Assembly (NCBI GenBank): GCA_029747585.1
Contig: JAPEVF010001270.1
Span: forward strand, 1 to 11,685
DNA length: 11,685 nucleotides
Direction of reading: 5' to 3'
Origin: Pleurotus djamor
Taxonomy: Eukaryota; Basidiomycota; Agaricomycetes; Agaricales; Pleurotaceae
In this document: piece by piece, positions 9,166-11,685 of the stretch
Numbering within the stretch: position 1 is the first letter of the stretch
Layout of the letters: the number at the start of each line of letters is the position of its first letter
Position numbers and translations under genes: made by a program
Notes under the pieces: model-generated
Database searches by the model: none
What the model was told of the DNA's origin: nothing
Seen by the model: the letters and a program-made list of their open reading frames with translations, nothing else

Positions 9166-9181
9166 TATTGCCTGGGTACTG

Positions 9182-9724
9182 TCTGCCACGCCTTATCCGG
9201 TGCCCCCGACATTGCCTGTTGTTTCTCACTCTCCGCCCAATTTTTAATTCGGCTGGCCAAGTGTTTTCATCAACGACGCAAATAGTAGCGTCCCTAGAGT
9301 CACAATACAAGTGCCACTTCACTCGTTCCGTGATCCTCGGTTGGCTATCTGACAATACTTCGCCAGTTACTGCGCTAGTGCAACCTGGGACCGTACAAAC
9401 GCAGTTTAGCGGTCACGGTACACCGGTTGACTTCTGATATCCGTCAGAGTGGGGTAGTAGAGTGGCTCATTGACGCTGCGGTTGGGTCAAAGTTGTCACA
9501 CCTCCCTTGGTCCTCGGATAGCTTTATGAACAGGACAATAATAGCGAAGAACGATTGCATTGAATTGCGTGTTTCTTCATAATGATATACATGACACTAG
9601 CATACGGGCGCAAATCTATTGGAAGTTCGGTTCGCCTTCACTGGCCTTAGCAAGTTGCTTCTGAGGGTTGTTCCTGGTTTGTTGTTGTTACTGTTATGGA
9701 TCGCACTCAAATATGAATTTGGGC
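9182..9724. other. Intergenic stretch, nothing recognised
   Basis: Short open frames occur on both strands (for example + 9168-9437) but none has a recognisable domain, good codon pattern or start context. It should include the 3' end of the minus-strand gene that stops at 9725. No repeat or RNA gene was seen. Confidence 0.5.
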
Positions 9725-10930
9725 TTACTGTGGAGGGAAGGCTTTGAGTTTAAACCACTGTTCATCGATTTCGGGACTATTAGAGTCCATAGCCTGAAAG
9801 GCCAAAAGAACATCAGATCACATAGTCCAACCCATCATCATAAGTCGGCGTACCCAGCGAGCTACGGCGGAAGAAATCACATCAGCAGTCAGCTTGTGCA
9901 GGACGGATTCTTCATCGTACTGCATTCCGATAGAGATGGAGGCGCTGTAGTTGCAGGTGCCTGCATCAGGTGTGGGAATCTGCAACATGAGGAAAGCGTA
10001 GTCAAAGCCGTTTGAGATGACGCCTCGAATAACTGATTTGCTGGTAGAAAGAAAGAAGTTGACCAGATAACCTTCCCTAATGGAGATCGCAAAAACAATC
10101 ACTCACCCGCACTTAACAGCCAGATGATGCATATTATGCAAAGCTAGATCGATAATCGTCGTATCGTCTACACTGACGGTGCCGTCCTTTGTCATCCGGG
10201 AGGCATCCATAAAATAGAAATTGGTTGCCTGGCTCGCTTCCTCGCCATCCCGGTCAATGACAATACTAGCTGCACATTGATTGAGATGATGATCTCAAAA
10301 AAAGTCCCTGGAGATACTTACTTAGGCTGAATCGGTTCATAGATGAGGCTTGCGGCGCAATGATTAATCTCCAGTCTGTAAAATTTCCTTTTGGCCCTCC
10401 GACTTCGTCTGGGGAGATGAACAACACCTGGCCCGGTGGGAGGAGAGCTTCGATTCGTTTCAAGACGGGGTGAATGCAGAAGGGTGCGTTCTTAACCTAC
10501 GTTGGCGAACGGTCAAACAACCCCTATATTATGGGAGCAGACAAGGGTGAAACCTCACATTACACGGGACCTTGATAGAGAGTTCGAGGAGTTCCGCATA
10601 AAGGCGGTCGAGTGAGGGCTGCATAATTTCGTTCGAAGATGCCAACGTCAATGTGACGATGTTGGTCAACTTGAAGTTCACAGGAGTCTTGAGCAATTCT
10701 ATGCTTTGACCGTCTTCAACATTGCGAAGCGAGGCAGCTAACTTTTCGAGGATTGATGTCAGGTACGACTTGCCCAGTGGATTATCCGAAAGAGACGATG
10801 ATTCCTGGAAGGAGGATGCTACAAGAGTGGGTGACTCGCGTAGGCCAGAATCATTGTCGAGGCGACGACGCTTCGCAAGGAGGGAGGTACCAACGTGGGC
10901 ATCATCGTTGAGGACGGTGTCGGTAGACAT
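9725..10930 (-). CDS. Unknown protein, 5 exons, 321 aa, with a basic nuclear-localisation-like start
   Basis: I do not recognise a family. Exons on the minus strand: 10930-10559, 10496-10322, 10269-10107, 10040-9854 and 9793-9725. Introns are 62, 52, 66 and 60 nt, all GT-AG, and every join keeps the frame, which supports a real gene.

The protein opens MSTDTVLNDD and has a basic cluster KRRRL at 20-24 followed by a Ser-rich stretch, suggesting nuclear entry. A Leu-rich, probably helical part follows at about 55-120. The C-terminal half alternates hydrophobic strands (FTDWRLIIAP at 163-172; IRGVISNGFDYAFLML at 241-256) with acidic loops. The GVISNG..YAF stretch faintly recalls the G-hydrophobic-x-S/T-D/N-G..W.F pattern of fungal kinase-like and nuclease-like proteins, but that is only a resemblance.

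The last intron is the least certain. If retained, the protein ends at 9818 after 11 different residues (310 aa). Confidence 0.72.
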
Positions 10931-11222
10931 GCGGGATGTGGGGAGGCCTCCACGGCCGTTTGGTGTCTTTATATATCTACGCAGGANAAAAACAGTTTTT
11001 CACGGCACCGAGTAAAGCCTAAAGTTTAAAATCCAATTAGTAGCCGGATCCGATCGTCAGTTCGCGGACCTCGTTCACGAAACGGACAGTGTCATACTTA
11101 TACGAAATGCTTCTCCTTCCTTTTCTCTGTGGACGATGCACGGTCTCCATCGTGGTGATCACCATGAAGTGCCACACGTCAACGAACGCGGGGGGTTTCG
11201 ACCAACTTCCTCACCCTCAACT
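10931..11222. other. Short intergenic, possibly bidirectional promoter region
   Basis: Apart from the minus-strand TATA box, it contains CT-rich stretches reading rightwards (about 11108-11128 and 11205-11222) that could lead into a plus-strand gene starting at 11223. It also holds the palindrome GGTGATCACC near 11155. No gene is evident inside it. Confidence 0.4.
10968..10976 (-). promoter_or_regulatory. TATA box of the minus-strand unknown gene
   Basis: The minus strand reads TATATAAAG, 38 to 46 bp before the ATG at 10930. The spacing resembles that of the ATP-citrate lyase promoter and supports the chosen start. An undetermined base beside an A-run lies at 10987. Confidence 0.55.
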
Positions 11223-11299
11223 ATGCCCCCCAAATTCTCTGACGCCCTCGCAACTGAGTGTTGGCTTCAACTCACTGAAGCACTCAAAGCGATAGATTT
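11223..11299 (+). pseudogene. Possible 5' coding end of a plus-strand gene cut by the copia LTR
   Basis: From ATG 11223 the frame reads MPPKFSDALATECWL.. for about 25 codons, ending at GAT-TT directly against the TGTTG end of the retrotransposon LTR at 11300; the frame then stops within the LTR. A CT-rich leader precedes the ATG, as at other genes here. The stretch is too short to identify a family and could be chance. If real, the retroelement has disrupted a gene a few codons after its start, and the remainder lies right of the window. Confidence 0.3.
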
Positions 11300-11472
11300 T
11301 GTTGGAGTTTGAGAGTTATCCCGAGACGCGACTAGACTTGAGGCCTGCTTACTCATCTTATTTGAATAGGAGCTTTGATATTCCTGTAGTTTATTCTAGA
11401 CTAGTCTACTTGTACTGTATTTAAGGCCGCGGATGTTGGCCTGTTCCAATGTCGATTTCTCGTATCACAACA
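11300..11472 (+). repeat. 5' LTR of the copia-type element, 173 bp
   Basis: It begins TGTTGGAG and ends ATCACAACA, giving the 5-bp terminal inverted repeat TGTTG/CAACA usual for copia LTRs. A TATA-like TATTTAAG at 11418-11425 could be the element's promoter. Boundaries rest on the terminal motifs and on the primer site beginning at the next base; the 3' LTR copy is not available to confirm them. Confidence 0.75.
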
Positions 11473-11484
11473 GGTTATGGGCCC
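11473..11484 (+). promoter_or_regulatory. Primer-binding site complementary to the anticodon arm of initiator tRNA-Met
   Basis: GGTTATGGGCCC follows the LTR without a gap. Its complement, GGGCCCAUAACC, is the anticodon arm (CAU in the loop) of eukaryotic initiator tRNA-Met. Drosophila copia is known to prime from a 5' half of this tRNA cleaved in the anticodon loop. The match here is 12 bases and stops at the next position. Confidence 0.7.
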
Positions 11485-11557
11485 CGCCGTCGCATACTAA
11501 ACCCCATACAAAGTCTTTCATCTGACCATCCTCCTATCTATTTCGAGCTCCGCCTAA

Positions 11558-11685
11558 ATGTCTTCGCATCCGAACATTAACTCGTTGCTCGCAAATGTGC
11601 CGAAGCTCAACGGAGATAACTACCATGACTGGAAGTTCGCGATGTCGATGGTACTTCGTCGTGCGGGATGTTGGGAAGTAGTTTC
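11558..11685 (+). CDS. Gag N-terminus of the copia-type retrotransposon (partial, 42 codons)
   Basis: The frame opens MSSHPNINSLLANVPKLNGD and stays open to the window end. The stretch KLNGDNYHDWKFAMSMVLRR followed by GCWEVV is the typical start of copia-type Gag (the L-x-G-x-N-Y-x-x-W-K..L-R..W-x-V-V pattern). In the element this protein would form the virus-like particle that packages its RNA. The ATG follows an 85-nt leader after the LTR. Only about the first tenth of a normal Gag-Pol frame is present. Confidence 0.85.
   Translation, partial: MSSHPNINSLLANVPKLNGDNYHDWKFAMSMVLRRAGCWEVV

Larger units (their letters stand above)
7235..9181. mobile_element. Putative DNA element bounded by complex inverted repeats, about 1.95 kb, unclassified
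   Basis: Two inverted arms (7251-7323 and 9092-9165) are roughly three-quarters identical and share the same internal order: CTGTCC, GATGTATC, an ACTATA..TATAGT palindrome, AGCG, GA(T/G)ACATC, then a second palindrome. Outside the arms, at equal distance (9 bp), lies the direct heptamer GGTACTG (7235-7241 and 9175-9181), a possible target duplication. The interior has only small open frames; the largest, minus strand 7577-7960 (127 codons), shows no known domain. I infer an old, non-autonomous, cut-and-paste-type element of uncertain superfamily. Alternatively the arms may be copies of a palindromic regulatory repeat. Confidence 0.5.
11300..11685 (+). mobile_element. Ty1/copia-type LTR retrotransposon, 5' end only (runs off the window)
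   Basis: In order the window shows a short LTR with TG..CA ends, a primer-binding site directly behind it, an 85-nt leader and the start of a Gag open frame with the copia-type N-terminal motif. This is the standard layout of a Pseudoviridae-like retroelement. Polymerase genes and the 3' LTR are outside the window, so intactness cannot be judged. The five bases before it (GATTT) are the expected target duplication. Confidence 0.82.

Noticed and set aside
10468..10479. Twelve-base match (GGGTGAATGCAG) to the left junction of the hAT-type element (6191-6202)
   Set aside because: It lies inside exon 2 of the unknown minus-strand gene, similarity stops at once on both sides, and there is no inverted partner. 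Probably coincidence.
10514..10558. Earlier acceptor (ataatatag) for intron 1 of the unknown minus-strand gene
   Set aside because: Using it puts an in-frame TGA four codons later. The acceptor at 10498-10497 keeps the frame open.

Overview
The window looks like nuclear DNA of a filamentous basidiomycete fungus, probably an agaricomycete. The main evidence is a single-chain (fused) ATP-citrate lyase gene cut by short GT-AG introns, mostly 53-65 nt. Ascomycetes usually split this enzyme into two genes. A second intron-dense gene and several transposable-element ends fit the same picture. No tRNA, rRNA, CRISPR array or bacterial-type operon was seen.

Left part (1-1739): no convincing protein. 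Positions 1 to about 1350 are strongly G-rich and C-poor on the + strand. This suits the promoter or long pyrimidine-rich leader of a minus-strand gene lying off the left edge. Positions 1440-1739 hold the ATP-citrate lyase promoter, with a TATA box and a CT-rich tract just before the start codon.

Central part (1740-5933): the complete ATP-citrate lyase gene, 7 exons and 1157 residues. It makes cytosolic acetyl-CoA for lipid and sterol synthesis and for acetylation. All catalytic landmarks are intact.

Right-centre (5934-9724): a transposon-rich intergenic stretch. Positions 6200-6913 are a 714-bp non-autonomous hAT-type element with perfect 63-bp terminal inverted repeats and an 8-bp target duplication. 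Positions 7235-9181 look like a second, older element, bounded by inverted arms packed with short palindromes (ACTATA..TATAGT) and a repeated octamer (GATACATC).

Right part (9725-11685): a minus-strand five-exon gene for a 321-residue protein of unknown function with a nuclear-localisation-like start. A short divergent promoter region follows, then the possible first 26 codons of a plus-strand gene. These run directly into the 5' LTR of a Ty1/copia retrotransposon. Its 173-bp LTR, a primer-binding site matching the anticodon arm of initiator tRNA-Met, and the first 42 codons of Gag are visible before the window ends.

The two genes have no visible functional link. The common theme is insertion of mobile elements into the gaps, and perhaps into small genes, between housekeeping loci.
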